Below, piece after piece: positions 37,023 through 46,060 of a stretch of DNA of 64,000 bases (positions are counted from its first letter, which is position 1; each line of letters starts with the position of its first letter). The notes beneath the pieces were generated by a model. That model ran no database searches. It was not told the origin of the DNA and worked only from the letters and a program-made list of their open reading frames with translations. Source of the stretch: Psychrobacter sp. AH5 (GTDB taxonomy: Bacteria; Pseudomonadota; Gammaproteobacteria; Pseudomonadales; Moraxellaceae). Location: the NCBI RefSeq assembly GCF_040371085.1, contig NZ_JAMBMT010000001.1, positions 1,798,001 to 1,862,000 of the forward strand, read 5' to 3'. Position numbers and translations under genes: made by a program.

Positions 37023-37469
37023 TTGGATCGTGCGTTTGAGTTTGTGGGTAATCACCCGTTCTTATTTGGTATCTTAGCAGTGCTGGCAGTACTGTTTTTT
37101 GCTATTGAAAATAAACGTAGTGGCAGAAAAATATCACCTAATACCCTTGGGATGATGGTCAATTCCCAAAACGCGCAATTGATCGATATTCGTGCCAAAA
37201 AGAAATTTGAGACGGGCTACATTCAGGGCAGCCGTAACATCCCATTTACTGAGCTTAAAGATCGCTTGGACGAGATTCGCGCTATCGAGCATCCCGTGAT
37301 TATTATTTGTGATATGGGAGTACAAGCGGGGGCCGCTATCCAGATGATCGGTAAAGATGATGTGTATCGCCTAGAAGGTGGTGTCGGCGGTTGGCAAGGT
37401 GCTGGCATGCCATTAGTAGGATTAAAAGATACTCAAGCCAAAAAAGCTAAGCCTAAATTAAGTAAATAG
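37023..37469 (+). CDS. Membrane-anchored rhodanese-domain protein (YibN-like)
   Basis: Single-domain rhodanese tethered by one N-terminal membrane segment (about 12-28). The 148-residue product has LIDIRAKKKFETGYIQGSRNIP (the CH2-type region) and the active-site Cys96 in IIICDMGVQAG, then LEGGVGGWQGAGMP. The start codon is TTG (37023), with GGAGG six bases before it; no nearby in-frame ATG fits better. The physiological sulfur substrate is not known. Order rhodanese, grxC, secB is the usual gammaproteobacterial one, but here a terminator and a new promoter separate it from grxC. Confidence 0.9.
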   Translation: MDRAFEFVGNHPFLFGILAVLAVLFFAIENKRSGRKISPNTLGMMVNSQNAQLIDIRAKKKFETGYIQGSRNIPFTELKDRLDEIRAIEHPVIIICDMGVQAGAAIQMIGKDDVYRLEGGVGGWQGAGMPLVGLKDTQAKKAKPKLSK

Positions 37470-37477
37470 CCTATTAA

Positions 37478-37506
37478 CTGTTAGCTTAATAAGCTGTTAG
37501 CTTAAT
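37478..37506. repeat. Short direct repeat after the rhodanese gene
   Basis: The 13-base unit CTGTTAGCTTAAT occurs at 37478-37490 and again at 37494-37506. Likely local slippage. Confidence 0.8.
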
Positions 37507-37550
37507 GATCATGAACTAACAACTTAATAAAAACCACTAACTAAAATCTT

Positions 37551-37581
37551 AAGACATCATACCGCTATGATGTCTTTTTTT
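37551..37581 (+). terminator. Intrinsic terminator after the rhodanese gene
   Basis: Eleven-base perfect stem (37551-37561 with 37566-37576), four-base loop CCGC, then a T-run. Confidence 0.9.
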
Positions 37582-37734
37582 GTGGTTGGTTTTATGGCTA
37601 TAGTCAGTTCGAAATAAAAGAGATACGCTAATATTGTGAACTTTTATTACATTTGCAGCGATAAGCTTGAATTTATAGCCCTTAGCCCCACTTTATAAAT
37701 GAAGATAATTAAAGCTAGCGTTGTTATTAACTCA

Positions 37735-37764
37735 TTGGCAGCTAGCAGCATGACTATTTATAAT
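37735..37764 (+). promoter_or_regulatory. Sigma-70-type promoter for grxC-secB
   Basis: TTGGCA (37735-37740), 18-base spacer, TATAAT (37759-37764), about 65 bases before the grxC start. Confidence 0.65.
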
Positions 37765-37831
37765 GCTTAGCTACCATGACATTTAGCACTATCATTTATT
37801 ATCACTCATTTATTATAATTAAGGAGCTATT

Positions 37832-38095
37832 ATGAGCGTCCCTGTCAAAGTTTATACCACACCGATTTGCCCTTACTGCACTAACGCCAAAAAACTACTA
37901 CAATCCAAAGGCGTTGATTATGAAGAGATTGGTATGCACGACATCAGCAGTGATGAGCGCCGTGCTTTGATGCAAAAAACCAATAACTATCGCACTGTGC
38001 CGCAGATTTTTATCGGTGATACTTTCATTGGTGGTTTTGATGAGCTCAATCAGTACAATCAGCAAGGCAAGCTTGACAAGCTTTTAGCTGGCTAA
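37832..38095 (+). CDS. grxC: Glutaredoxin 3
   Basis: Small dithiol glutaredoxin that reduces disulfides and glutathione mixed disulfides in the cytoplasm. The 87-residue product is one thioredoxin-like domain with active site C13-P-Y-C16, the cis-Pro in RTVPQIFIGD and the glutathione-binding GGFDEL. AAGGAG lies in front of the ATG. secB follows after 54 bases; the pair should be co-transcribed. Confidence 0.97.
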   Translation: MSVPVKVYTTPICPYCTNAKKLLQSKGVDYEEIGMHDISSDERRALMQKTNNYRTVPQIFIGDTFIGGFDELNQYNQQGKLDKLLAG

Positions 38096-38149
38096 ACTGT
38101 TATATTTACACCCTTGCTTTACTATTTAACTTAATTTTGAGGAAATACC

Positions 38150-38602
38150 ATGGCTGAAGAACAAGCACAACCACAATTGGCGTTAGAACGTATTTATGTC
38201 AAAGATATGTCACTTGAAGTCCCAGGCGCTGAGGTTTTTACCAAAGAGTGGAACCCAGAGCTTGATATCAATTTATCAAGCAATGCTGAAAAGCTCGATG
38301 ATGATCATTATCAAGTCACTTTGACCGTTAGCGTCAATGCCAAAAACGCAGAAGCCCCTGCCTTTATCGCTGAGGTGCACCAAGCTGGTATTTTCTTATT
38401 AAAAGATATTCCAGAAGATCAAATTGGTCAAATCTTAGGCGCTTATTGTCCTAACGTCTTGTTCCCTTATGCGCGTGAAGTGATCAGCGACATCGTTACT
38501 CGTGGTAGCTTCCCGCAGTTGCTATTAGCGCCAGTCAACTTTGATCAAGCTTACGCACAAAGCCAGCAGCAAAACCAAGTTGATGCTGAGGGTAAAGCGT
38601 AA
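38150..38602 (+). CDS. secB: Protein-export chaperone SecB
   Basis: Tetrameric cytoplasmic chaperone that keeps precursors unfolded and hands them to SecA. The 150-residue product has the SecB core (about 10-140): [20 protein letters not shown], a segment like [13 protein letters not shown], and [32 protein letters not shown], the most conserved part of the family. The last 12 residues are Gln-rich. GAGGAA precedes the start. It ends before a good terminator facing adk. Confidence 0.98.
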   Translation: MAEEQAQPQLALERIYVKDMSLEVPGAEVFTKEWNPELDINLSSNAEKLDDDHYQVTLTVSVNAKNAEAPAFIAEVHQAGIFLLKDIPEDQIGQILGAYCPNVLFPYAREVISDIVTRGSFPQLLLAPVNFDQAYAQSQQQNQVDAEGKA

Positions 38603-38662
38603 GTCTTAAAGTAAAAACTGCTTATTAAGATAAAAATGAGTTAGAAATAAGTGAGTTATAAA

Positions 38663-38695
38663 GGCCGTCTTTCTTTATAGTTAGACGGCTTTTTT
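38663..38695 (+). terminator. Intrinsic terminator after secB
   Basis: Stem GCCGTCT / AGACGGC (38664-38670 with 38683-38689), then six T residues. Confidence 0.85.
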
Positions 38696-38700
38696 AGTAT

Positions 38701-38732
38701 AAAAAAAACCTTAACTCATTAAGTTAAGGTTT
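38701..38732 (-). terminator. Intrinsic terminator after adk
   Basis: Eleven-base stem AAACCTTAACT / AGTTAAGGTTT (38706-38716 with 38722-38732); on the minus strand the stem is followed by eight T residues. It lies just past the adk stop. Confidence 0.9.
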
Positions 38733-38793
38733 AATATGGCAGCGCTTTAGCTCAATAAAAGTAGCTGAGAGCTGCCTAAAAACTATCTAAAAA

Positions 38794-39465
<672 letters not shown>

Positions 39466-39621
39466 CTAAATAGATGGATTTTTAAGGTTGTAGAAAAATT
39501 ACAAAACATAGGGATTGGTGAATTGCAAGCCATACCTTACCTTGTGAATTTATAAAGCTCAAGTTATTTTGCCTTATATTGCAAAAGTTGCGATGACTTA
39601 ACTGTTCATACAAAACAATGA

Positions 39622-39647
39622 CGTGTCAAAGAGTACACTTCGACACG
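39622..39647 (-). terminator. Possible terminator of the ccm operon
   Basis: Hairpin CGTGTC / GACACG with an inner AAG/CTT pair, about 55 bases after the ccmI stop on the minus strand. The T-run is poor, so this is weak. Confidence 0.4.
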
Positions 39648-39700
39648 CCTATTATCTAAGGCTTGAGCTATTAGTTAAGACTTAACACGACAAATCTAAC

Positions 39701-40981
39701 TTAAGGTACTTGCTGATTAATCTCAACGTTAACCTGATTTTGATCACTACTGATGACTACCGGGTTACCCGATAAGTCTCCTGATTCGGCGACTGCGTTA
39801 CCGCTATGACTAATACGCGCAACGACGGCTAGCTGCGTCTTGGCAGCGCGGGCTGAAGCCAAAGTACGCTCAGGCATCATAGCATCCAAATCACTCAAGC
39901 TAATGCTAGCTTCTCCTTGCTTGATAATAGAGATAGGCAAACGCTTAGCGGCGAACGGTGGCCCACCTTTAACGTCACGTATCGCGACAAAAAGGACATC
40001 ATCAGCTTTGACCAGCGGCAATAAGCTTGAATTGATAGTCACAGTGACATCGATACCCAATGACGCTTGTGCTTTTTGGGCATTTACATTGGCACTTAGC
40101 TCATCGAGACTTGCCAGCGCTTGGCTATGATCGCCAGGCTTGGCTGCGATATTACTACGCAGGCGGCTAATCCAAGCTTGAGCTTGATCAAAGTTACTGC
40201 TACGCGCCTCGCCCATCGCCATTAGCATCTGCGCGCCTTCATGCTGTGGGTTTTTGGCAAGCACATCTTGCAATACTCTACGGCTATTGGCATCAAGCTG
40301 ACCTTCATTGGCAAAGAAACTAATCTGTGCGTAAGTGGTCGCAATCTCTTCATTATCAGGCGACAAACGATAAGCACGAGATAGCGCCTCTAGCGCTGAG
40401 GGCGTGGCCTCTAACGATAAAAACAGCTCTGATAAGCGCATCCAACGATTGGGGTCATCGGCATGACGATAGACGTTAGTTTGCATCGCGCTAATCAGCT
40501 GACGACCATCTTCAACCGCCCATGCAGGTGGCTGATCAAGCTTACCGGTCAATAAGTCATCAGCCACTTGACCAACTTTATCCTCAGCTACCCACAGCTC
40601 AAACACTGGCGTACGATTACCGATCAGTAGATACGCCATAGCCGCTAATATAGGCACCCAAACCATCACGATCAGCCGACTCTTGATACTAGGGGCAACC
40701 ATTGGGGTCACTTCGCGCTGCGCATCTAACAGCTGACGTTCAAGCTCCAGCTTTTGGTTTTGATAGTGGCTGTCATCAATAACAGCACTGTCATTATCTG
40801 CTTTTAGCTCCGCCAAACGTTCACGAAACACCGCCACGTTGATATCTAATAGCTGGTTATCGGCGGAGTTTGACTCACTACGCGCAGCGCGTAACCAAGG
40901 CATAATAGCGATAATGGCCAAGGCTAGCGCTACCAATAAGCTTAGGGCAATAAATAAGCCGGTAGTAGAAAATAGGGTCAT
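39701..40981 (-). CDS. ccmI: Cytochrome c biogenesis protein CcmI
   Basis: Apocytochrome-holding subunit that works with CcmF and CcmH in haem attachment. The 426-residue product has two N-terminal membrane segments (about 8-28 and 100-118) with a small charged helical cytoplasmic loop between (VFRERLAELKADND), then a periplasmic TPR region (about 165-300) and a beta-rich C-terminal domain (about 310-426). The start ATG overlaps the ccmH stop by four bases (40978-40981), a sign of translational coupling. Last gene of the ccmF-G-H-I run. Confidence 0.9.
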   Translation of the reverse strand: MTLFSTTGLFIALSLLVALALAIIAIMPWLRAARSESNSADNQLLDINVAVFRERLAELKADNDSAVIDDSHYQNQKLELERQLLDAQREVTPMVAPSIKSRLIVMVWVPILAAMAYLLIGNRTPVFELWVAEDKVGQVADDLLTGKLDQPPAWAVEDGRQLISAMQTNVYRHADDPNRWMRLSELFLSLEATPSALEALSRAYRLSPDNEEIATTYAQISFFANEGQLDANSRRVLQDVLAKNPQHEGAQMLMAMGEARSSNFDQAQAWISRLRSNIAAKPGDHSQALASLDELSANVNAQKAQASLGIDVTVTINSSLLPLVKADDVLFVAIRDVKGGPPFAAKRLPISIIKQGEASISLSDLDAMMPERTLASARAAKTQLAVVARISHSGNAVAESGDLSGNPVVISSDQNQVNVEINQQVP

Positions 40982-41628
40982 TTTTTGTCCTCTGGGCTGG
41001 AGATATCATGATCGGTGCTATCAGTACTATCAGCGCTATCGGTCCTGGCATCAGTACTAGCATTGGTATTATTATTGGTACTAGTATTGGTACTAACATT
41101 GGTACTAGCACGCGATAATAAACGATCTAATTCCGCTTGTTCGGTAGCTGTCAAAGCGGCTACGGTGCTATCGCTTTTTATCCCGCTACCGCCGCGAGCG
41201 ATAGCCTGACGCCGTTTGCTTTGCCAAAACCAGCCGCCGATCAGAGCAATCAATAGTAACGGCGGGAAGAACCATAAAATCCAAGTTGAAGGACGTACAG
41301 GCGGCTTATAGCTGATAAAATCGCCATAGCGCTCTTGCATATAGACCCGAATCTCGCCATCACTACGACCGTCTTTGACTAAGTCATAAGTCTTTTGTTT
41401 TAAGTCTTGCGCAATAGGTGCATCTGAGCCTGCCAAGTTTTGGTTTTGGCATTTTGGGCAACGCAGCTCCTCAATCAGACCGCGATACTGAGCCTCTTGT
41501 TGCGGCGAGTCAAAATCATAGACATCAATAGCAGCGTAGCTCGATAGACTAAAAAAACAAGCTAGCATTACGGCAGCTATTTTTGATAAAACGCTTTTAA
41601 CAGAAGTAGATTGCATAATCATTGACAC
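40978..41628 (-). CDS. ccmH: Cytochrome c biogenesis protein CcmH with a low-complexity tail
   Basis: Thiol-reducing subunit that keeps the haem-binding Cys residues of apocytochrome c reduced. The 216-residue product has a signal peptide (about 12-32), the CxxC motif C57-PK-C60 in EELRCPKCQNQNL, the GRSDGEIRVYMQERYGDFI segment, and one membrane helix (about 116-135). Typical CcmH ends soon after; here the last 45 residues are extra, made mostly of Thr, Asn, Ser and Asp with NTSTN-type repeats ending at an acidic lysine-containing end. Start and stop overlap with ccmG (10 bases) and ccmI (4 bases). Confidence 0.92.
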   Translation of the reverse strand: MSMIMQSTSVKSVLSKIAAVMLACFFSLSSYAAIDVYDFDSPQQEAQYRGLIEELRCPKCQNQNLAGSDAPIAQDLKQKTYDLVKDGRSDGEIRVYMQERYGDFISYKPPVRPSTWILWFFPPLLLIALIGGWFWQSKRRQAIARGGSGIKSDSTVAALTATEQAELDRLLSRASTNVSTNTSTNNNTNASTDARTDSADSTDSTDHDISSPEDKK

Positions 41629-42212
41629 ACCTCCGCAACTTGATTGGCATCTGGTACGGTATTAGCATCATTGGCCTCATTAAGTACCTGCAAACAAGGG
41701 CTGATACGCGCCTGCCAATTGGCTTCATTAATCTCGCCAATGATATGCTGACGAATGACGCCATCACCATCTACTATAAAGGTCTCAGGCGCGCCAGTTA
41801 GACCTAGATCTAAAGCAAATTGACCAGACAAGTCTTGAATGGACATTAAGAAGGGATCGCCGCCGCGGTTTAAGTAGCTTAGCGCGTTACCGATCTCATC
41901 TTTATAATTGACACCGACGAGAGTGACGCCGCGCTGCTCAAGCTCCATCAAAAAAGGATGCTCAACGATACAAGTCGGACACCAAGAGCCCCAGATGTTC
42001 ATCAAAAAAGGCTGATCGGGAAAATTATCATTGGTCATTATCCGGCTAGTATCTGACAATAGTGGCAGCTCAAAACTAGGCACAGGGCGCTCAAGCGCGG
42101 TATTAGTGACAATAGTAGTTGAGTCACCCAGACGCATATAAAGCATCACCACTAGCCCAAAAAAGACAATAAGCGGAATTAAAAACCATATTTTCATCTG
42201 TTTTTTATTCAT
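41619..42212 (-). CDS. dsbE: Thiol:disulfide oxidoreductase CcmG/DsbE
   Basis: Periplasmic thioredoxin-like protein that supplies reducing power to CcmH and apocytochrome c. The 197-residue product has one N-terminal anchor (about 8-26) and a thioredoxin domain with the active site WGSWCPTC (C78 and C81), a CcmG-like GVNYKDEIGNALSYL, and GLTGAPETFIVDGDG with the cis-Pro. It starts one base past the ccmF stop and overlaps ccmH by 10 bases. Confidence 0.94.
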   Translation of the reverse strand: MNKKQMKIWFLIPLIVFFGLVVMLYMRLGDSTTIVTNTALERPVPSFELPLLSDTSRIMTNDNFPDQPFLMNIWGSWCPTCIVEHPFLMELEQRGVTLVGVNYKDEIGNALSYLNRGGDPFLMSIQDLSGQFALDLGLTGAPETFIVDGDGVIRQHIIGEINEANWQARISPCLQVLNEANDANTVPDANQVAEVCQ

Positions 42213-42213
42213 C

Positions 42214-44253
42214 TTATCTCTCCCCTGATGTTGCTGATAGTGTCACCGACGGCTCTGCCATATCAACGCTATTATCTGTATCCATAACATCGGACACAAA
42301 AGGCGACGATTTGACCTTTTTGATACGGTAACGTCTATCTAGCATACTGATAAGGCCGCCTAAAGCCATAATAATAGCGCCAAGCCAAATCCAGCGAATC
42401 AAAGGCTTGACATAGATACGCACTGCCCACTCATTACTGCCTTCGGCAATAGGCTCACCAAGCGCGACATAAAGATCGCGCATCAAGCTTGCGTCAATAG
42501 CAGCCTCAGTGGTTGGCATAGTGCTGATGACATAAGTGCGTTTCTCTGGCGTAAGGCTCGCCACTTCGCGGCCATTTTTAGTGACGATAACCTGCGCTTG
42601 AGTCGCGTCAAAGTTACTGGCTTTTATCTCGCGAAAATCAGTTACAGTAAAGTCGTAACCTTGCACATTGACGGTATCGCCTTTACTCATCGCCACATCA
42701 CGCTCAATGCTTAAGCTTGAAGTGAATGCGACCCCAATAACCGCGATTAATACCCCGATATGAGCCACTTGCTGGCCCCAATAACTGAGGCGCAATTGGC
42801 TTAATCCTTTGAATGAATTAGGCGCGTTTTTGGTTTTATCTCTAAAATCAACAACCATCCACAGTAGCACCCAAAAGCTCACCGCCAAAGTCACGCCGAT
42901 ATTGAGCATACTAGAAGGGCTCACAAAGTAGCTAATGATTGCCGCTAATACTAAGCTGCTCATGGCAATGACCATCCCTACGCCCAATAATGGCCGGCTG
43001 TCTTTTTTCCAGCGGATATTGGAGCCCATGCCCATAGCTAGCAATAACAGCCATGTTAGAGGCACAAACAATGCATTGAAATAAGGAGGGCCTACCGATA
43101 CTTGACCTAAACCAAAAGCGTCAGCAATAATCGGATATAGCGTACCTAAAAGTACCACTAAGGTTGAGATTAGAATAATGACGTTATTGATAACCAAAAA
43201 GGACTCACGCGATATCAGCTGATATTGGCTCTCGACCGTCAAGCGCCAACCACGCACCGCAAACATCAATAGTCCGCCACCGATGATAATACCCAAAATA
43301 ACCAAAATAACTAGGCCGCGCGTAGGGTCCGCGGCGAACGAATGCACTGAGGTAATGACCCCAGAGCGCACTAAGAAAGTGCCTAATAAGCTTAAGGCAA
43401 AAGCAAAGATAGCGAGCATAATAGTCCATGCCTTGAATACTCCGCGCTTTTCTGTCACCGCCAGCGAATGCAGTAGCGCCAGACCTACTAGCCAAGGCAT
43501 TAGCGAAGCGTTTTCTACCGGATCCCAAAACCACCAACCGCCCCAGCCAAGCTCGTAATAAGCCCACCAAGAGCCAAGCGCGATACCGATAGTCAAAAAG
43601 CCCCAAGCCGCCAGTGCCCAAGGACGCGACCAGCGAGTCCAGACCGCATCCAAGCGCCCCTCCCATAATGCTGCCATACAAAAAGCAAAAGGCACCACCA
43701 TACCGACATAACCCATATAGAGCATAGGCGGATGGATAATCAAGCCAAAGTCCTGTAGCACCGGGTTAAGATCAGCGCCATCAACGGGCAAATTAGGTAA
43801 AGTACGCTCAAACGGCGATGAGGTAAAGATTAGCATCGCCAGCATCATCAACTGCACACCTGCCAATATTACCAATACCCGCGCGCGCATAGACAGCGGT
43901 AGACCGCGGCTAAAGTAGGAGACTAAAGCGCACCAAGTGGCCATAATCGTCATCCACAATAGCAAAGATCCTTCATGCCCGCCCCAGGTCGCTGATAATT
44001 TGTAATACCAAGGCAGCAAAGTATTGGAGTGCTGAGCGACGTAGGTTAAGCTAAAATCATTATAATAAAAGCCTGCCATCAGCGCGCCAAACGACACTAT
44101 CATCGCAGCAAACTGTGCCCAAGCTAGACTTGGAGCCAAGCGCTGCCAAGCGACTTGATGACGCATAACACCAATAGTTGGTAATACCACCTGCAATATT
44201 GCCAATACAAAAGCGGCAAGCAAGGCAAAATAACCCAATTCTGTGATCAACAT
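42214..44253 (-). CDS. ccmF: Haem lyase subunit CcmF
   Basis: Large polytopic inner-membrane protein that attaches haem to apocytochrome c. The 679-residue product has more than a dozen hydrophobic segments, the tryptophan-rich WWD motif WGGWWFWDPVENASLMPWL (about 233-251), and His residues expected for haem ligation in the periplasmic loops. Length fits the family (about 650). It is the first gene of the run here; ccmA-E are not in the window, and 208 bases separate ccmF from the next gene upstream, so a split ccm locus is likely. Confidence 0.96.
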   Translation of the reverse strand: MLITELGYFALLAAFVLAILQVVLPTIGVMRHQVAWQRLAPSLAWAQFAAMIVSFGALMAGFYYNDFSLTYVAQHSNTLLPWYYKLSATWGGHEGSLLLWMTIMATWCALVSYFSRGLPLSMRARVLVILAGVQLMMLAMLIFTSSPFERTLPNLPVDGADLNPVLQDFGLIIHPPMLYMGYVGMVVPFAFCMAALWEGRLDAVWTRWSRPWALAAWGFLTIGIALGSWWAYYELGWGGWWFWDPVENASLMPWLVGLALLHSLAVTEKRGVFKAWTIMLAIFAFALSLLGTFLVRSGVITSVHSFAADPTRGLVILVILGIIIGGGLLMFAVRGWRLTVESQYQLISRESFLVINNVIILISTLVVLLGTLYPIIADAFGLGQVSVGPPYFNALFVPLTWLLLLAMGMGSNIRWKKDSRPLLGVGMVIAMSSLVLAAIISYFVSPSSMLNIGVTLAVSFWVLLWMVVDFRDKTKNAPNSFKGLSQLRLSYWGQQVAHIGVLIAVIGVAFTSSLSIERDVAMSKGDTVNVQGYDFTVTDFREIKASNFDATQAQVIVTKNGREVASLTPEKRTYVISTMPTTEAAIDASLMRDLYVALGEPIAEGSNEWAVRIYVKPLIRWIWLGAIIMALGGLISMLDRRYRIKKVKSSPFVSDVMDTDNSVDMAEPSVTLSATSGER

Positions 44254-44461
44254 ACGGTCAAACCTTGTGTATTTTAGGGCGAGCTTTCAGTGAGCAATTT
44301 AGCTAAATTTGGCTCATTGTCATTGAAGCTCTGCCTAATACCATCATCGTTTACGTTGGTGCAGCGAGCATAAAACCTGTCTATACAGCTGCAGCGATTA
44401 CTATTCGTTTTATTTTTTGCTCTAAGTTACGGTTATTGTAGCTTTAAAATTAACTAACCTA

Positions 44462-45796
44462 CTAACCTACTGCGGGAAAGAACACTAATACCAAATGCAG
44501 CCAACCGGCCAAAAACCCTGTCAGGCCGCCAAGGATAATTAGCGTCATCTCATCTTCTCGAAACGCAGGACGTAATAAATTCTGAAACTCGTGCGGGGTC
44601 AAGGCGCGAATACGATCGCGAAATAGCCCAAATATCTTGCTAGCGCGGCTCTCATTAAGCTCAGGATCGCGTATCGGCACCATCGTTGCGGTAATAGACT
44701 TATCGATAATGGTGTTTTTGAGCTTACCAAACTCGCGGCGACCCAAACTCACTCGTAAGGAAGTTCTGACCACTGGCGTATCTAATATCTGATATAAGTG
44801 CGATTTCATCAATAAGCGTGTATCCTCAGCGCGCGCGCCATACATCATCTCATTCATGATGTTCTCAAGTGTCACCAAATCATTGACTACAATCTCGGCA
44901 AACACCTCAGAAACCTCCTCTTGGCGTTTCATAAAACCGCCTTGAAAGCGAAACTGTGCGATATGCGGTAGCTGCGGTATCAAGAAAGGAAAGCGGCTGC
45001 TACGTCTAAAAAACTTTATATAAGGGATAAAGCGCGGCTCTACCGGATTAAACACCATCCAAATAGCAATCCAATTGGTCAAAAAGCCCCAAATGGCGGC
45101 AAAAAAAGGTACCGTCCAATGCTGCGGTACTACCAAAAAGATAAACATCTGAATCAGGCCAAACACCAAACCGATCAAGGCACTGATATGCCAAATAAAA
45201 TCGATCTCTTTTTGACCGACTTTCAAAAACATATTGACCATCAAGCGCCGATCATTCTCCATGGTATTGACGATCATCTGCCGCATATCAACCAACTCTT
45301 CGATATTGTTGGTCAAATCCAATACTAGCGACTGCATAATCTCTGGCAGCGCTATATGCGCCTGATTATAGATACGGCGCTTAATCGCATAAGGAATATT
45401 ACCCCACAGCGTCTCTGAGCGCTCAAGCATAATCTCATCAATCAGCGCCTCTAGATTTTCATCCACCCTTTCAGTGATAAAAACCGCCATCTGCTCAGGC
45501 TCCATCGCCTTAAAAAACTCATCAAGCGAGCCAAGCTTTGAGAGCGTCTGATCCACAATAACGCCCGATATCTTGCCCGCTTTACGCGGTACAATACCCT
45601 GCCAGCCAATCCCCGGTAAACCAAAGAAGGGAAAGTTGGGAATGCGAATACCCCAAAACTTGATGGGATAAAACAGCATTTTTAGTGCCATCCAGACGTG
45701 TACCCAAGTGACAAAAGCGGTCACTGGCGGAATAGTCAGCATAGCAATAAATTCTGGATGCTCAGCGAGCGCCTGCCATATTGATGTTACGTCCAT
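44462..45796 (-). CDS. DUF445 family membrane protein
   Basis: Function unknown. The 444-residue product has membrane segments near the N terminus (about 18-40), a pair in the middle (about 200-240: LIGLVFGLIQMFIFLVV and FFAAIWGFLTNWIAIWMVF) and one at the C terminus (about 420-440: LIILGGLTGFLAGWLHLVLVF). The glycine-rich FFGLPGIGWQGIVPRKAGKI segment and the PRFIPYIKFFRR block fit DUF445. The gene is single, minus strand, next to the tnpB element, whose right end starts about 98 bases before its ATG. No terminator seen downstream. Confidence 0.8.
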   Translation of the reverse strand: MDVTSIWQALAEHPEFIAMLTIPPVTAFVTWVHVWMALKMLFYPIKFWGIRIPNFPFFGLPGIGWQGIVPRKAGKISGVIVDQTLSKLGSLDEFFKAMEPEQMAVFITERVDENLEALIDEIMLERSETLWGNIPYAIKRRIYNQAHIALPEIMQSLVLDLTNNIEELVDMRQMIVNTMENDRRLMVNMFLKVGQKEIDFIWHISALIGLVFGLIQMFIFLVVPQHWTVPFFAAIWGFLTNWIAIWMVFNPVEPRFIPYIKFFRRSSRFPFLIPQLPHIAQFRFQGGFMKRQEEVSEVFAEIVVNDLVTLENIMNEMMYGARAEDTRLLMKSHLYQILDTPVVRTSLRVSLGRREFGKLKNTIIDKSITATMVPIRDPELNESRASKIFGLFRDRIRALTPHEFQNLLRPAFREDEMTLIILGGLTGFLAGWLHLVLVFFPAVG

Positions 45797-45893
45797 GACT
45801 CTGCATGTCCCTCAAATAAAGGTTATCGTCAATCTATCGGCTTATCATAAGATGAGTACTGTGGCTGCTATGAAAATGAGAGGCTTGCTGCTA

Positions 45894-46060
45894 TTGACTT
45901 CCTCCCTGCCCTAAAAGGACGGGGATTCCTACTAAAGACGGCCAAGCCCGACCGCGAGAATGTTTTTTGCTCCATTAACATCTCTGTTATGGGCCGTTTG
46001 ACAAGAACGACAAAACCATTCTCTTATACCAAGACCTTCTCTACCTTTCGGACTGTCTTG
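45894..46060 (-). ncRNA. Predicted omega-RNA at the element right end
   Basis: By family precedent the omega-RNA is made from the 3' end of tnpB and the right end, and the guide is the flanking DNA. The right-end hairpin (45904-45924) is visible and the stop codon of tnpB is eight bases before it. I cannot fix the 5' end; about 150 bases is a family-based estimate. The guide would begin at 45893 and run down to about 45874. Confidence 0.45.
45904..45924 (-). repeat. Right-end hairpin of the tnpB element
   Basis: Minus-strand CCCCGTCC - TTTTA - GGGCAGGG, an imperfect stem with one C-A mismatch and one T-G pair. Confidence 0.8.
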
